Below, in pieces: positions 1-12,980 of a DNA stretch of 64,000 bases. Positions within the stretch are counted from its first letter, which is position 1, and every line of letters begins with the position of its first letter. Source of the stretch: Hemileia vastatrix (Eukaryota > Basidiomycota > Pucciniomycetes > Pucciniales > Zaghouaniaceae); NCBI GenBank assembly GCA_030280995.1, contig JASXTE010000015.1:22650501-22714500 (forward strand). The letters are read 5' to 3'. A program made the translations under genes and the position numbers. A model generated the notes under the pieces. That model worked only from the letters and a program-made list of their open reading frames with translations. It was not told where the DNA came from and made no database searches.

Positions 1-385
1 GGGTTTCATTGACATTGGAATTACAAGCTATAAAGCATTTTCAATTCTCAGCTCCAAGTTTGATAAGGCTTCTCACACTGCTCACATGGCTCTATTTAAT
101 GATCTTCTGAATATTAAAACCTCCCCTTTCACAAATGTCATGGAACATGGAGAAAAAAGTTAAATCACTTTTAGAGGCAGTTCAATGCTCAGGTTTTGTA
201 TTTTGGCTTTGACTAAATGGCTGCAATTTTCACTCAGCTCTTATTACCATCATCTGTAAACCATCTTTCAACTGAAGTAAATTGTCATTTTTGAATTGCA
301 AAAAGACATCTCTCAACCCTCTTTTGATGAAATGATGATGAATGTTCTCCAAAATTCTTTTATCAATTCTTCATCTTCCACTACT
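1..385 (+). pseudogene. copia-1 gag fragment, left part (split by Ty3-A)
   Basis: Frame 2 reads about 54 codons without a stop and looks like the central helical part of a Ty1/copia Gag (motifs such as SYKAFSILSSKF and AHMALFNDLL), then meets a TAA; the rest can only be read with frameshifts. The copia protein resumes after the Ty3-A insertion at 9541 with the zinc-knuckle part of gag, so this is the 5' half of one interrupted element. Its 5' LTR and gag start lie outside the window. The assignment rests on the pattern of the fragment and on continuity with the unmistakable copia pol downstream. Confidence 0.65.
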
Positions 386-1513
386 TGTCAGCCAGGCTAT
401 TCCAGGAGTCCAGTAAATGATATGTAACTTATAAAACCTGAAAGAGTGTGTAAGAATTGTATTTAATGAATATAAATTAATATTTTATTGCATAATAAAA
501 TTATATAAGTATTTTATTATATACAAGTGTTGTATTAATTTTATTGGTTATATAAATTTTTATATACATTTAAATTGAACATAATATAATATATTCTACA
601 AATAATGGCGCATTTTTATGTTATTTAATAATTATAAATTTATATTTAATTAATTGAAAAACATATATTATAATTATAAGTGTAAAATTGACTTATAATA
701 TATGTAAATTAATTATTTAAATTTATATATTAAATAACACCTTTTCATATAATACTAAACAATAATTAATGACTCTTCTTTTGACCCTTAATTGTGTCAG
801 GAAAAACCAATTAATTAATTTATACTAAATTGAGATTAATTACATGTTTTGTTTTGTCAAAGTATTTTTTGTTTCACTTAAAATATCCTTAAATCAGACT
901 GTACCATCTGTTTGGAATTATTTTTCTCATAGTTCCTATGTTCCAATCTTGTTTAGTTATTCACTATTTTTACTTATTGATTTGGGAATTAATGGCGGGA
1001 AAATTGGATTCTTAATTGGGGTTTTAATTATTTGTTTCATATTTTTCTCTACATTGTTATGTTTCATTTACTCTTTGATATATTTGTTTTATTCTATTCT
1101 AATTATTGTATTTACAAATATAGTGGCTCTTCAGAGGACCCATTGCCTATAAAAGGGCCTTGGCTAATCCCCTATAGCAGGATCACTTATCATACACTCC
1201 ACAAATTAAATACAAATTTTATTACATTTATATTCTTTTTATTAGTAATACAATTCTAATTAAAATTCTATATAACAATTTAAAGGTTGCTTTAAGTCTG
1301 ATAGTAATTAAAAGTGTTTGCCGCGCAGAACCCTTACCTTAAATAATATTATTATTAATAAAGCCTAAGTTTTTGTCATCTCTCAAGTTACTCGCCGTTG
1401 TTTTCCTTTTAAATAAATTAAATACTCTATTATAGTTTATTTCTTTTATTTTTTCCCTTGTCCTCCTCCTTTTCTCCTCTTTTCCTTACCTTCTTCTAGA
1501 CGACTGACCGACA
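386..1513 (+). repeat. Ty3-A 5' LTR
   Basis: This 1128-bp LTR starts TGTCAGCCAGG and ends GACCGACA. The same family occurs at 8408-9535, 17258-18392 and 29938-31060 (minus), with diverged relatives at 15847-17020 and 27337-28608. The body is very AT-rich, with a TATA box at 1148 and an AATAAA downstream. A 102-codon hydrophobic reading frame at 844-1152 overlaps the TATA box and is not kept in the minus-strand LTR, so I do not treat it as a gene. Confidence 0.95.
1148..1155 (+). promoter_or_regulatory. TATA box of the Ty3-A 5' LTR
   Basis: TATAAAAG followed by GGCC sits about 760 bp into the LTR. The equivalent motif is present in the 3' LTR (9170), the solo LTR near 18020, the diverged LTR near 16637, the Ty3-B LTR near 28229 and, reversed, the Ty3-C LTR near 30300. 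Conservation in otherwise drifting AT-rich sequence supports a core promoter for the genomic RNA and places the U3/R border just downstream. Confidence 0.75.
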
Positions 1514-2207
1514 ACTGGGGACCTTTCCAAACGACGACGATGATCGAGCCTGGCGACGAACGACAAAACGCACGGACCACCTAGCAAAAACAAACTTTTG
1601 CCCCGAATGTGTTTCAAACTTGGGTTCGATCTCTTAGGTTTATATTATATTAATTCTTATATTATTTTGAAGTGATTTTTCGATCACTATAGTAAGTTCA
1701 CCTTTGCACCTCTCACTCATATTACTATATTTTTACTGCAATAACAGTGATTGTGGCTTAATTGCTGATTCACTGAGTGTAAGTGTTCAATTATTAATTT
1801 TTTTTTTCCTCGTTGATCATTATAGAGTGTTAAATCCTCTTAGTCCTAGAAGAATTGACATTTTTTTATTAATACAAATTGAATTATTAATTTAATTTTT
1901 TTTATATTATTAATTATTGTTAATTTTGGTTGACTTAAAAGTACTTTGTGCTTAGTCCCAAATATATTGCCATATTTAATATTGGTAATTAATTGGTTGA
2001 ATTAACTTGATTGTTTATTCCCAATTTAACCTTGCAATCCATTTTTTTTAAAAAATTAATTTTTTATAATTATTACTTTATATTGAAAATTTTTTTTTCT
2101 ATAATTTAATTAATAAATTTTTTTTTTTATTATTTGGAGCAATTATTAACTAAATTTTATTTTTTTTTTTAAAAAATAAAAAAGTAAATTAAAATCTTCC
2201 CACTAGT
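1514..2207 (+). other. Ty3-A untranslated leader
   Basis: About 690 bp separate the 5' LTR from the gag ATG. The first part carries the putative primer-binding site (TGGGGACC, 1516) and a GC-richer stretch up to about 1600; the remainder is AT-rich with many stops. No convincing gene is present. A homologous leader follows the Ty3-B LTR at 28609-29307. Confidence 0.7.
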
Positions 2208-5200
2208 ATGTCCAACAATTTGGCTGACAAAATGGATAACATGCAAGTGGATGAAATTGAAATTGACTATGATGCTGACACTGTAAGTTCTTCTAAAGTT
2301 GGACATAAAAAATCTTATGCTAACACAAAGAATTCACATACTGTAGGATGTGGAAATGACAGGAAATGTAAACAAACCAAACCCCCTTCCCCCAGCACCA
2401 CAGAAGGAAGTAAAGCCTCTAGTACCTCAAGAAGGTCTTCCAAAAGGCTTCAAAATAAAAAAGCTTCCTCTGCCACAACAAATCAGCAACCTGTCCAGTC
2501 ATATGAAAGAGTTGAAGACAGAAAATATGACGTACAAAGCAAAGGTAGACACCTTGTGGGATCAGGTTCAAGAACTCAGGAACCAGATTCAGGCCCAGGC
2601 CCCTCCTCAGTTGCCTCCCAATCAGCCTCAGTTTCAGGCTCAACCTTCACAGCCACCCAGCTCAACCATCCAAAATCCAAATACTATGGAAGTAGAGCAA
2701 TGGAAATGGGATTATCTAATGAGTCACTACCAACAGAATGTGCAACACCCTCCTCATCATCAGCCTGGCCCATCCAGAACACCCAATTTCCATCCACCTC
2801 CTCATCCCTACCAACAAGGCAGGAGAAAGAAGGCCCAAGCACAATCCCAAACCCAGTCCCAGGGGAAGTTTCCTCCTCTTCCATGGTAAGTAAATTGGTT
2901 GATAGTCACTTGGGTATGTTTTCTAATAAATCTTCTTCTGCAGGTAATATTATTGAACATGGTGAAAGAACAGTTAAACCTGTTAAAAGACAGCTTCCTG
3001 TAACTAGTAGCCCTATTGATGTAATTAGAAAATTGTCATTTGATGAACCTTTACATTTAACTTCTACATCTTTAATTAATCCTTCTCTTGCAATTAAAAA
3101 TGATTCTGTTCCCCCTGAAATCTATACCTTAATTGAAAAAACTTCTGAGGAAATATTGAAAGATACCCTTGATTTTAATATTGTGAAAGACAAACATGTG
3201 AGAGATGTGTTAATCCATGAAAATGATAGATTAATTAATTTACACTGGCAATGTAAAGTGAGTTCTTCTGTACAAGATACAGCTTATTTAAAAATCAAAG
3301 AAACCTTGAATATTGTTCTTAGTCAACAAAAACAAATAAGAAGTGACCATAGAGCTATCTCAGATAGAAATATCAGTCTACATAAGACCTTGAGTGAATT
3401 GAAACCCCTTATTGAGGAAAATTATTCATTCAAGAATGAAATAAAATCTCTGCAAAATGAGTTTAAAAAGCTAAAAAATGATTTCCATGCACTAAGTACC
3501 AAACACTCAGTTTCTGAGGACAGAAATGTTCTATCTCTTGCAAAAGTAAATGACCAGATGTCTGAAATTCCAAGAATAAGAAACTATGTGTCTGACCTGC
3601 AGGAAAAGTTCACAACCTTAACCATCAATAATGAATTAAATGAGATTTCTGTCAATAAGCTGCATAAAAATAAAGGGAAAAAACCTGAGCAAAGTTCATC
3701 CTTTCTTCCTCATATTTCAACCATTAAACAAACTGACAATGAGTCTGTAAAATCTTTTGCTACTAGCAAAAAATCTTGTGATGGTCATGCACCAGCTGTT
3801 TCTGTAAATAATGAAATTTCTGAACACCTGGCTAAACTTCAGGAATTATTAATAATGAATAATTCAAACCAAAAAGTGGACCATCCCAGTAGTCAGAAAA
3901 ATTGCCCTAAGTTAGACCAATATCCTACCTTTGATGGTGATTCTTCCTCTGATTGGCAACACTTTATCCAAAGAATTGATAATTTAAAGAGATCTTATAA
4001 ACTACCTGATGAGGAAATTGTTTCTAAGCTAATTTCTTTATTTTCCAATGTAGCCTTGATGTGGTATGAATCTGTTCTTTTAGATAACAATCATTATACA
4101 TGGAATGATTGGAAATCCTTGATTGAGAATAAGTTTGGTGGTTCAAAATTCAGGTTAGCTCAACAGAGACTGTATGAGAATACTAGATATGTATCCTCCT
4201 CTGTTGAAAAGCCCATTGTTTTTCTGATGAAAATAACTAAAATCCTTAGAGCAATTGATCCAAAGATGGATTATGATATTTGGAGAGATAAAATCTTGTA
4301 TAAATTACCAAATTCTCTTAGGGATATGATTGTGGCTAGAACTGAGCATGTAAGGGAAAATTCTTCTTTCATTAATATCTGTAATGAGGTACTGCTCAAC
4401 CATAGATATGAACCAAAGAATTACCTTGGTAAATCTTATAATGATCAGAATAAAACTTCTACAAAACTCCCAGAAAAATCTGGTAAACCCTCTTCCCCAA
4501 TTGAACCTAAAAAATATGCAACAAATACTTGTTATAAGTGTAACAAACCGTGGCAGAAGGGTCATGTTTGTGACAAGAAAATTCATCTTGTTGAACAAAA
4601 TGAAGACACTGATGAAGTTGAACTTGATGTCAATAATTCTTCTAGTGACTGTGAAAGTAATATCTCCTATGACAATGAATCTGTTAAAGATGTTTTAATG
4701 TTGGAACATGATGTCCATTATTTAAATAATATATCTGAAGATTGTGTATTGAATTTATCTTCAGTAGAAAATGCTGAGATAATTAAAGATATTACTAAAA
4801 ATTCTATTCCTATATCCCCTTTAAAAGCACCTGTTATCATTAATGGTAAAAATGTTGATGTAGTTCTTGATTCTGGTGCTGGAGGAAGTGTAGTATCTGA
4901 AAAAGCTTTGGCTTCAGTGGATAAGGAATATTTGAGTAAATTATTACCTATAACTTCTGAAAAATGGAGAGGGTATGGTTCTACCTTATTTCCTATTGGC
5001 AAATACAAAACCTCTGTATTCTTCAAATATAATGGTGGTTTTGTCAGAGCTGTTTGTGAGTTTGTTGTCATGAAAAATGATAATTTAAGCAATTGGTTTA
5101 TTATGGGAAATGATATTTTAACCATGTTTGGTGTGAAACTGGACCCAGCAAATAATTGCTTTACCTTAGGAATGAATGGGAAAAGGAAATTCAAAATTTC

Positions 5201-8200
5201 CTCTCCTAGAACTTCTGGGCATTTGTTGAAATCTTGTAACTCACTGATCCAGTGTAAAGGTAGAACAACAACTGAAATGGATGATTTATTACATGAAATA
5301 AATACCGCTTCTTTTGGTGATCAGTTGACTAGTGAACAAAAGGATTCTATTGTTGCCTCTATTACCTCTTTCCCTATGGCTTTTGCTCATGGTTCTCATG
5401 TCTTGGGAATTGTTCAGGAAGAGATGAAAATTACCTTATCCTGTAATTTGAGTGATATTCCTCCTACCCTTAAGAAAAAACCATATCCTGCTTCTCCATC
5501 AAAAAGAAAAGATATTGAAGATAATATTGAAACATTATTGAAAATGAATATCATTGAGAAAGTGGATGTCACCCCCAAATATTGTGTCATCTCCCCAGTC
5601 TTTATTTCTTATGAAAAAGATAAAGCTAGATTATGTGGAGATTACAGAGCTTTAAATACTTATACTGTTGATGATATTTATCCTTTACCCAGAATTAATT
5701 CAATACATGCTACCTTGCAAGGTGCAAAATTTATTAGTTGTCTGGATGGTAATAAAGGTTATCATCAAGTTCCAGTTGAGAAAAATTCTCAAAATTTTTT
5801 GCTTATTACTACTCATATGGGAATATATAAGTATGTTATGATGCCATTTGGCCCTAAAAATGCTCCTTCAGTTTTCCAGAAAGTTATGGATAACACTTTC
5901 CATCAAGAAATTATTGAAGGTTGGCTCATGGTTTATATTGATGATATTATTGTTTTTTCTAAAACTTTTGATGAAAATTTGATTCACTTGAATAGATTTT
6001 TCCAAAAAATGGATGAAATCAATATGACCTTATCTTTAAAAAGTGTAAATTTGGTTTTCAATCTTTGAAAGTCCTTGGCCATGTTGTGTCAGGCTTACAA
6101 ATTTGTGTAGACCATAATAAAGTTGCTGCCATTCAAAATGTAAAAGCACCAACTTCTGTAAGAGAAATCTAAAGTTTTTTGGGTATGTGTGGCTATTATA
6201 GACAATATATTAAAAATTATCAGGTCATAGCCTTGCCTCTTACAAAACTGACCAGAAAAGATGTTGCTTTTCTCTGGAATAATGACTGTCAAAAAGCTTT
6301 TGATAAATTAAAAAGTTGCTTAATAACAGCCCCTATATTGGCTCTTCCAGATTTTAACAAGCCATTTGTCCTTTATACAGATGCTAGCTTTATTGGTCTG
6401 GGTGCTGCCCTTCACCAAAAGCAAATTATTAATGATAAATCCTCAGAGGTTGTAATTTATTATATTTCAAGAACCTTAAGAAATAGTGAATTGAAATATG
6501 GTGCCACTCAATTGGAGTGCTTAGCAGTTGTTTGGGCTCTTGAAAAACTTCATTACTATTTGGATGACCAAAAATTTGAGTTGGTAACTGACTGTAGTGC
6601 TGTGAAATCTCTCTTAAACCTAAAGACACCTAACAGACATATGTTCAGGTGGCAACTTGCTGTTCAAGAATACAGAGGAAGGATGACAATTATCCATAGA
6701 GCTGGAAATGTTCACTCTAATGTTGATATGCTCTCCAGATTGCCTCTGCCAAATAATGACTCAAATCCTGCTTATGTACCTGAAGATGATACTGTTCATA
6801 TCCATGGTATATTTATAGTTGATATGGAAGAGGAGTTATTACAGTTAATACTGGATTCATATGATAAAGATTCTGATTTAAATAAATTGGTTACTATCTT
6901 AAATGATCCTAAGAATGCTTCAATTCAAGCATTAATAAAAACTCTTCCTGCAAAGTACCAAAATGCTTTAAATAAAGGAAAGTTCTCTATTGAAGATGGT
7001 TATATATATTATAGAAGGAAGCTTACCAATGTAATTGTTATTCCTCCTTCAATGAAAGAAACTATCCTCAAACTTTGTCATGATGACATATTAGCTGGTC
7101 ATTTTGATCTTGAAAAAACATTGATTAGAATCAAAAACACTGCATGGTGGGCTAATATGTCTGAAGACACAAAATTATATGTTGAATCTTGTGATTCCTG
7201 CCAAAAATCTAAAAGGTTAACAGGTAAGAGAGCAGGGTTATTACAACATATTGAAGCACCTAGTGCTCCCTGGCAAATCATTAATATGGATTTCGTCACT
7301 GGTCTTCCTGTTGCAGGTAAAGACAGCTTTAACTCTTGTTGGGTAATAGTAGATAGATTCACAAAAATGTGCAAATTTATTCCAACCCACAAAGATGTAT
7401 CCACCAAAGAATTAGCTTTCTTATGGTGGTCTTACATGTTTAATATTATTGGTTTTCCAAAATCCATTATCTCTGATAGGGATCCAAAATTCACTTCTGA
7501 GTTTTGGACCTCTTTGATGGATATTTGTGGCTGTGAGTTGAAATTGTCTACAGCTCACCATCCTCAGACTGATGGTCTAGCTGAAAGAATGATTCAAACT
7601 CTGGAAGATATGATTGGAAGGTATTGTGCCTTTGGTTTAGAATATAAAGACAATGACAGATTTACTCATGATTGGGTCACTCTTTTGCCTGGTCTTGAAT
7701 TTGCATATAATAGCACTGTTCATTCTGTCACTGAGAAAAAGCCTTTTGAGCTTTGGTTAGGTTATGTCCCAAACACTCCTGCTCAGATTCTCAATAATAA
7801 ATTACCTAAGTTGGAACTACACCCTGGTGTAAAATCTTTTATGCAAATGCAGCAGCTATGCAGAAAACATGCTCAGAGTTGTATTGATAAAGCATTTGAA
7901 TATGAAAAGAAAAGATGGGATAAATCCCATAAAGAATACACATTTAACAAGGGTGATGAAGTGTTGATCTCTACTGTCCATTTCAATTTACAAGGTAACC
8001 ACAAATTAAAAGATCCTTTTGTAGGACCATTTGTTGTTAAAAGAATGGTTGGTGATAATGCAGTAGAAGTTGTATTGTATTCTCCATATGATAGGAAACA
8101 TCCTGTCTTTCCCATTTCTTTGCTTAAGACTTATACTTCCAACAGTGACTTATTTCCAAAAAGAAGAGGAATACCTAAGAAGAACCCTCAGGAAGTCACA

Positions 8201-8449
8201 GAAACAGCAGAAATTGATAAAATTCTCAATGATAGAATTATCACTTCTGAAAGAGGTACTGAATATTTTTTGAGATATAAGAGCAAATCATCTGAACATG
8301 ATGCATGGATACCTGGCAAGGAAATTTCAAATCTGCCTACTCTGTTGAAAAAATACAAAAAGAAAAAACTTATCATTTTTTTTATTGTTTTTTTTAGAGT
8401 GAGGGAGTGTCAGCCAGGCTATTCCAGGAGTCCAGTAAATGATATGTAA
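2208..8449 (+). pseudogene. Ty3-A gag-pol (two lesions)
   Basis: The ATG at 2208 opens a 1286-codon frame: an acidic N-terminus, a coiled-coil region, a capsid-like block around 3900-4400, a zinc knuckle (CYKCN...GHVC, 4530-4571), aspartic protease (LDSGAGGSV, near 4870) and reverse transcriptase with YIDD at 5934-5945. An A-run at 6038-6042 is one base shorter than in Ty3-C and Ty3-E and shifts the frame, ending this part at 6068. The restored frame has a TAA at 6170 where Ty3-E has CAA, then runs on through RNase H (TDASF near 6380), integrase (CDSCQKSKR zinc site near 7190, catalytic region with SDRDPKF and GLAERM) and a C-terminal chromodomain (about 8210-8330) that probably steers integration to chromatin. 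The frame runs over the polypurine tract into the 3' LTR. Confidence 0.93.
2356..2889 (+). CDS. overlapping ORF inside Ty3-A gag (coiled-coil, Pro/Gln-rich, basic tail)
   Basis: This 178-codon frame lies wholly inside the gag reading frame, shifted by one. It encodes a short basic/Pro-rich start, a predicted coiled coil (NLSSHMKELKTENMTYKAKV), a Pro/Gln-rich middle, a Trp-containing block (VEQWKWDYLMSHY) and a basic tail (GRRKKAQ). The homologous frame is open in Ty3-B (29447-29937) with an ATG at the matching position, although the main gag frame there is broken by two stops. In about 55 aligned codons I counted roughly 11 first-, 6 second- and 24 third-position differences relative to this frame, as expected if this frame is the one translated. 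Function is unknown: an accessory protein, or part of Gag reached by frameshifting, are both possible. Confidence 0.6.
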   Translation: MTGNVNKPNPLPPAPQKEVKPLVPQEGLPKGFKIKKLPLPQQISNLSSHMKELKTENMTYKAKVDTLWDQVQELRNQIQAQAPPQLPPNQPQFQAQPSQPPSSTIQNPNTMEVEQWKWDYLMSHYQQNVQHPPHHQPGPSRTPNFHPPPHPYQQGRRKKAQAQSQTQSQGKFPPLPW

Positions 8450-9535
8450 CTTATAAAAGCTGGAAGAGCTGGTAAGAATTGTATTTAATGAATATAAATT
8501 AATATTTTATTGCATAATAAAATTATATAAGTATTTTATTATATACAAGTGTTATATTAATTTTATTGGTTATATAAATTTTTATATACATTTAAATTGA
8601 ACATAATATAATATATTCTACAAATAATGGCGCATTTTTATGTTATTTAATAATTATAAATTTATATTTAATTAATTGAAAAACATATATTATAATTATA
8701 AGTGTAAAATTGACTTATAATATATGTAAATTAATTATTTAAATTTATATATTAAATAACACCTTTTCATATAATACTAAACAATAATTAATGACGCTTC
8801 TTTTGACCCTTAATTGTGTCAGGAAAAACCAATTAATTAATTTATACTAAATTGAGATTAAGTACATGTTTTGTTTCGTCAAAGTATTTTTTGTTTCACT
8901 TAAAATATCCTTAAATCAGACTGTACCATCTGTTTGGAATTATTTTTCTCATAGTTCCTATGTTCCAATCTTGTCTAGTTATTCACTATTTTTACTTACT
9001 GATTTGGGAATTAATGGCGGGAAAATTGGATTCTTAATTGGGGTTTTAATTATTTGTTTCATATTTTTCTCTACATTGTTATGTTTCATTTACTCTTTGA
9101 TATATTTGTTTTATTCTATTCTAATTATTGTATTTACAAATATAGTGGCGCTTCAGAGGACCCATTGTCTATAAAAGGGCCTTGGCTAATCCCCTATAGC
9201 AGGATCACTTATCATACACTCCACAAATTAAATACAAATTTTATTACATTTATATTCTTTTTATTAGTAATACAATTCTAATTAAAATTCTATATAATAA
9301 TTTAAAGGTTGCTTTAAGTCTGATAGTAATTAAAAGTGTTTGCCGCGCAGAACCCTTACCTTAAATAATATTATTATTAATAAAGCCTAAGTTTTTGTCA
9401 TCTCTCAAGTTACTCGCCGTTGTTTTCCTTTTAAATAAATTAAATACTCTATTATAGTTTATTTCTTTTATTTTTTCCCTTGTCCTCCTCCTTTTCTCCT
9501 CTTTTCCTTACCTTCTTCTAGACGACTGACCAACA
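8408..9535 (+). repeat. Ty3-A 3' LTR
   Basis: This direct copy of 386-1513 has the same length. Examples of differences are GACTC/GACGC, AATTACATG/AAGTACATG and the final GACCGACA/GACCAACA. It is followed by the CTACT target duplication and then by copia-1 gag sequence. Confidence 0.95.
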
Positions 9536-9540
9536 CTACT

Positions 9541-12500
9541 CCTACCATTTCCACTGATCCTGATTCCGTCGCATCTTTGGCCTTCAAAAAGGGAAAAATG
9601 GACAGTTACCACCCTGGAAATAAAAGACCCAAATCTTCTGGTTTTTACTGCAAATCCTCAGAACATTTTCAAAACACTTGCCCATATGATCCTAACAGCA
9701 AAGGTTTTAATGTGTCAGTTTGGGGTCAGCATGAAGCTTTTGCTTGTGACAATAAAGAAGCAATGAATACCATCCACAGATCTTTGAACAACAGAAAATG
9801 AAAACAGCCAGTCCAAAGTTCTTCAAAACCTCATTTAAATTAAATCAACTTTAAAGTGCTAGATTTTATCACTACTGCTTTTAAAAGAAATGGATTTTGG
9901 TACTGATAGCTGGAAAGAGGAACAGGATAGTAAAGACTGTCAGGGTGTTTTTGATTCTGGTGCCACACATCATGTCACTGGTGATGTACGTCTTCTCTCT
10001 GACTTCAAAAGTTTGAAAACTCCTATTCCAGTCAAAACAGCAACTAATTCTGGTACTGCTTTCATTACAGGCCATGGAAACATTTTTATTAAAGGATGTG
10101 GAGGAGAATTAGTTAAAATCAGAAGTGATTTTTTATTGCAAACAGGCAAAATCTACTCTTATTTCTCCTTTTGATCTTTTAGATAATGGCATTTCTCTTT
10201 CTTTTAATAAAAATCATGATCATATTATTTCTTGCTCTTAAATCTTCCTCTGGTCAAAAATGGACGGTCGATCTAGTTTATCCATGTGATCTAGAAACCA
10301 ATATTTTTGAAATGAATTATTTTAACTCTTTATCATCTGCTACCCTTCCTTCTCCTTTTGTTCCCACACCCCCTTCAAAAATACCTTACACCACAGCGGT
10401 TCCTGACTCAATCATGGATTGGCATCATTGTCTTGGCCACACTAGCACCAGAGTTCTACAAAGGATTGCACAAAAAGATCTTTTGTATCAATGCACCATC
10501 TTATGTTCTGTTATGCAGATTACACTGTGATATTTGTGCTGTTTCAAAGAGCAAAAGAAAAAATATGTGCATGGCATCCAAGTGTACACATGAGCTCATG
10601 GATCTAGTGGTCTCTGATTTGGTGGGGCCCATGGTTGATGTCACAGACAATGCTGAAGTTTATGTGGCAACCTTCAGAGAATCTTTTTCCACTTATGGAG
10701 AAATATTTTTTCTAAGAAAGAAGTTGGATGTTCTTGATGCATTTATTAATTTCAAATCCAGATTAGAAAACATAAACAACCACCATCTTAAGATCCTCAG
10801 AACCAACAATGGAAAAGAATATATGAACAAAAAATTCTCTGAATACCTCTCACAGCATGGTATCCTCCATGAACACTCTATGCTCTATCATTATGAACAG
10901 AATGGAATGGCTGAACAATTTAATGAAACCATTGGTGAAATTGCTAGGACCATTCTAATTGCATCAAACCTTCCTTCAACCTTTTGGACTTTTGCTTATT
11001 GTTGGGCATCTTACATTCACAATAAGCTACCAAATGTGAGAGTCACCAACAGTACACCATATCAACTTATTTTTGGTAAAAAGGCAGATTTGTCACCTAT
11101 CAAAATATTTGGTCAATGGGAATATGTACATATTCCAACTGAAAAGAGGACTAGAATGGAGGTCAGGGAAATGCGCTGTAGGGTGATTGGTTTTGTAGAT
11201 GGAGGAAAGGGTTGGCTGTTTTGGCAGCCAGAGTCTAATTCTTTTATTAAGTTGGCAATGGCACATTTCATTTCCAAAGGAGCAGAGGAAAATACCAAAG
11301 CACTCACATTACTGCTTCCAGCAAAATCTCAATCTAAGGGTGATTTATTGTTTATTTTAAAGCAACTGAAATTTGGTGATTTCACAGCTGAAGAAACTAT
11401 TGCTTCTCAAGATGTTATGGTTGATTTCATTAACAATAACACTTGTGAAATTTCTTATTGACTACCCCAAACTTTCAAGCAAGCAATAAAACACCCATAT
11501 GCAATTGAATGGAAATCAGTATGTCTTCAAGAATTGGACAACATGTCTAATATGAAAGTATGGGATGTTTTACCTCTTCCTCCTGGAAAGAATGTCACAG
11601 GTGCTCAATGGGTTTTTGCTCTTAAAAGATATGAATTTGGAAAGATCATCAAGCACAAAGCACGCTATGTAGCACAAGGCTTTAAACAAATTGAATGCAT
11701 TGATTTTAATAATACTTTTTCTCCCACTTCTACCTTTGCATCCCTGTGTTTAATTCTCACTCTAGCAGCTACCTACAACTGGCCAGTCAAAACCTTTGAT
11801 GTCACTGCAGCTTATCTCCATAGTGACCTTGAAGAAGAAATCTATGTCAAACAGCCTGAAGGTTTTGAATCTGCTAAGCCAAATCATATCTGAAAACTTA
11901 AGAAATCTCTATATGGTACTAAGTAAGCAGCCAGGTGTTGGTAAAAACATATCAGCAAAATTCTGGAAAATTTGGGTTACAGATCAAGAAATCAGGATGG
12001 AAGTGTATATGTGCTAGCAAAAGATGGTTCCAAGGTAATGCTGTGGATTCATTTGGATGATGGTGTGGTGGTAGGGAGTAGTGATGCAGTTTTTAGAGAG
12101 TTGGAAATGGATATGGGGAGTAGTTTAAAGGTAAAATGGTCTGATGGTATCTCTTCTATTGTTTGTCTAGCAGTTTCACAATGTCCCAAATGTTTTACTA
12201 TACACCAACCAGCTCCTGTCAACAAAATTCTAAATGAACACAAACCAACTGGTCTTAATTCTCACTTGCCTTTACCAATGGGTCTTTCTTTGGTGTCTCT
12301 AAAGGAAAAATCTCATCATCTGATTGAACCACTCAAATTTATGTCTATTATTGGTTCTTTATCATATCTTGTAGCCGGATCAAGGCCTGATTTGGAATAT
12401 CCTGTCAACTTCCTGGCACATTATGCATCAAGACCAGGTAAAGCTGAATGTGATGCACTTAATCATTTGCTGAGATATCTACAATTCACCAAAGACATGA

Positions 12501-12980
12501 AATTTCATCTGTTCCCCACAATCAATGTCAATCAATCAACAGAAGTTTATTGCAATGCTACTTGGGGTGGTGAATTTGCAAGGAAGGGTTACAGGTGGTC
12601 ATGTTCTTCAGCTCAACAACTGTTTTATCTTATGGTAATCAAAGCGTCAATCAAGAGTGGCTACAGCTTCACTTCACTCAGAATTAATGGCAATTTCAAA
12701 TGCAACTCATTAGGATCTTTGGATGCGTAACCTTCTATGTGAAGTAGATTTGTGCCACAGACAAACAACTCTTTATTTTAACAACAGGGGTTCAATTGTT
12801 GCAGCTACTGATAAACCTTCTGAAAAATGTTGTAGAAAAATTAACAGGGATTTCTACTTTGTGAATGAACAATTTCATTGGCCTGAAATAGACATTAAAT
12901 GGGTTTCAACTAAGGACCAATTGGCAGATTTTTTGACAAAGAATTTGGGACCAAATGTTTGGAAGGAGAAGAGATATTTA
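9541..12980 (+). pseudogene. copia-1 gag-pol, degenerate
   Basis: The pieces in order are: a gag zinc knuckle with its second Cys replaced (YCKSSEHFQNTC, about 9646-9680); protease FDSGATHH (about 9951); GAG-pre-integrase WHHCLGHTS (about 10420); integrase (10546-11460) in which the usual catalytic TDNG reads TNNG; RT from 11534 with VTAAYLHSDL and the active-site LWIHLDDG near 12045; and RNase H (about 12545-12950), where the usual CDADWGG reads CNATWGG. At least six frame breaks or stops split it, including TGA at 11459 and several near 11890-11960. The lost catalytic acids show it is dead. It would have encoded a single copia polyprotein. Confidence 0.9.

Larger units (their letters stand above)
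386..9535 (+). mobile_element. Ty3-A: full-length chromodomain Ty3/gypsy LTR retrotransposon
   Basis: The element is bounded by two direct LTRs of 1128 bp each (386-1513 and 8408-9535), both starting TGTCAG. The flanking 5 bp are CTACT on both sides (381-385 and 9536-9540), a perfect target duplication. The likely primer-binding site starts TGGGGACC at 1516, two bases after the 5' LTR, and a purine-rich tract (AGAGTGAGGGAG) directly precedes the 3' LTR. Gene order is gag, protease, RT, RNase H, integrase, chromodomain. The LTRs differ at roughly 15 positions by eye, so the insertion is fairly recent. It lies inside the gag of a copia element. Only two pol lesions are visible. Confidence 0.95.

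Noticed and set aside
844..1152. 102-codon hydrophobic frame in the Ty3 LTRs (also 8866-9174 and in part 17714-18115)
   Set aside because: It overlaps the LTR TATA box, shifts frame in the solo LTR and is not open in the minus-strand Ty3-C LTR; its hydrophobicity follows from T-rich DNA.
2886..2943. Possible 58-bp intron in Ty3-A gag (GTAAGT to TTCTTCTGCAG)
   Set aside because: The splice signals look good, but removal gives an immediate stop for the overlapping frame (TGG TAA) and an early stop for the main frame, so it does not join the overlapping ORF to pol.
4718..5194. 158-codon minus-strand frame
   Set aside because: It is the antisense shadow of the Ty3-A protease region.
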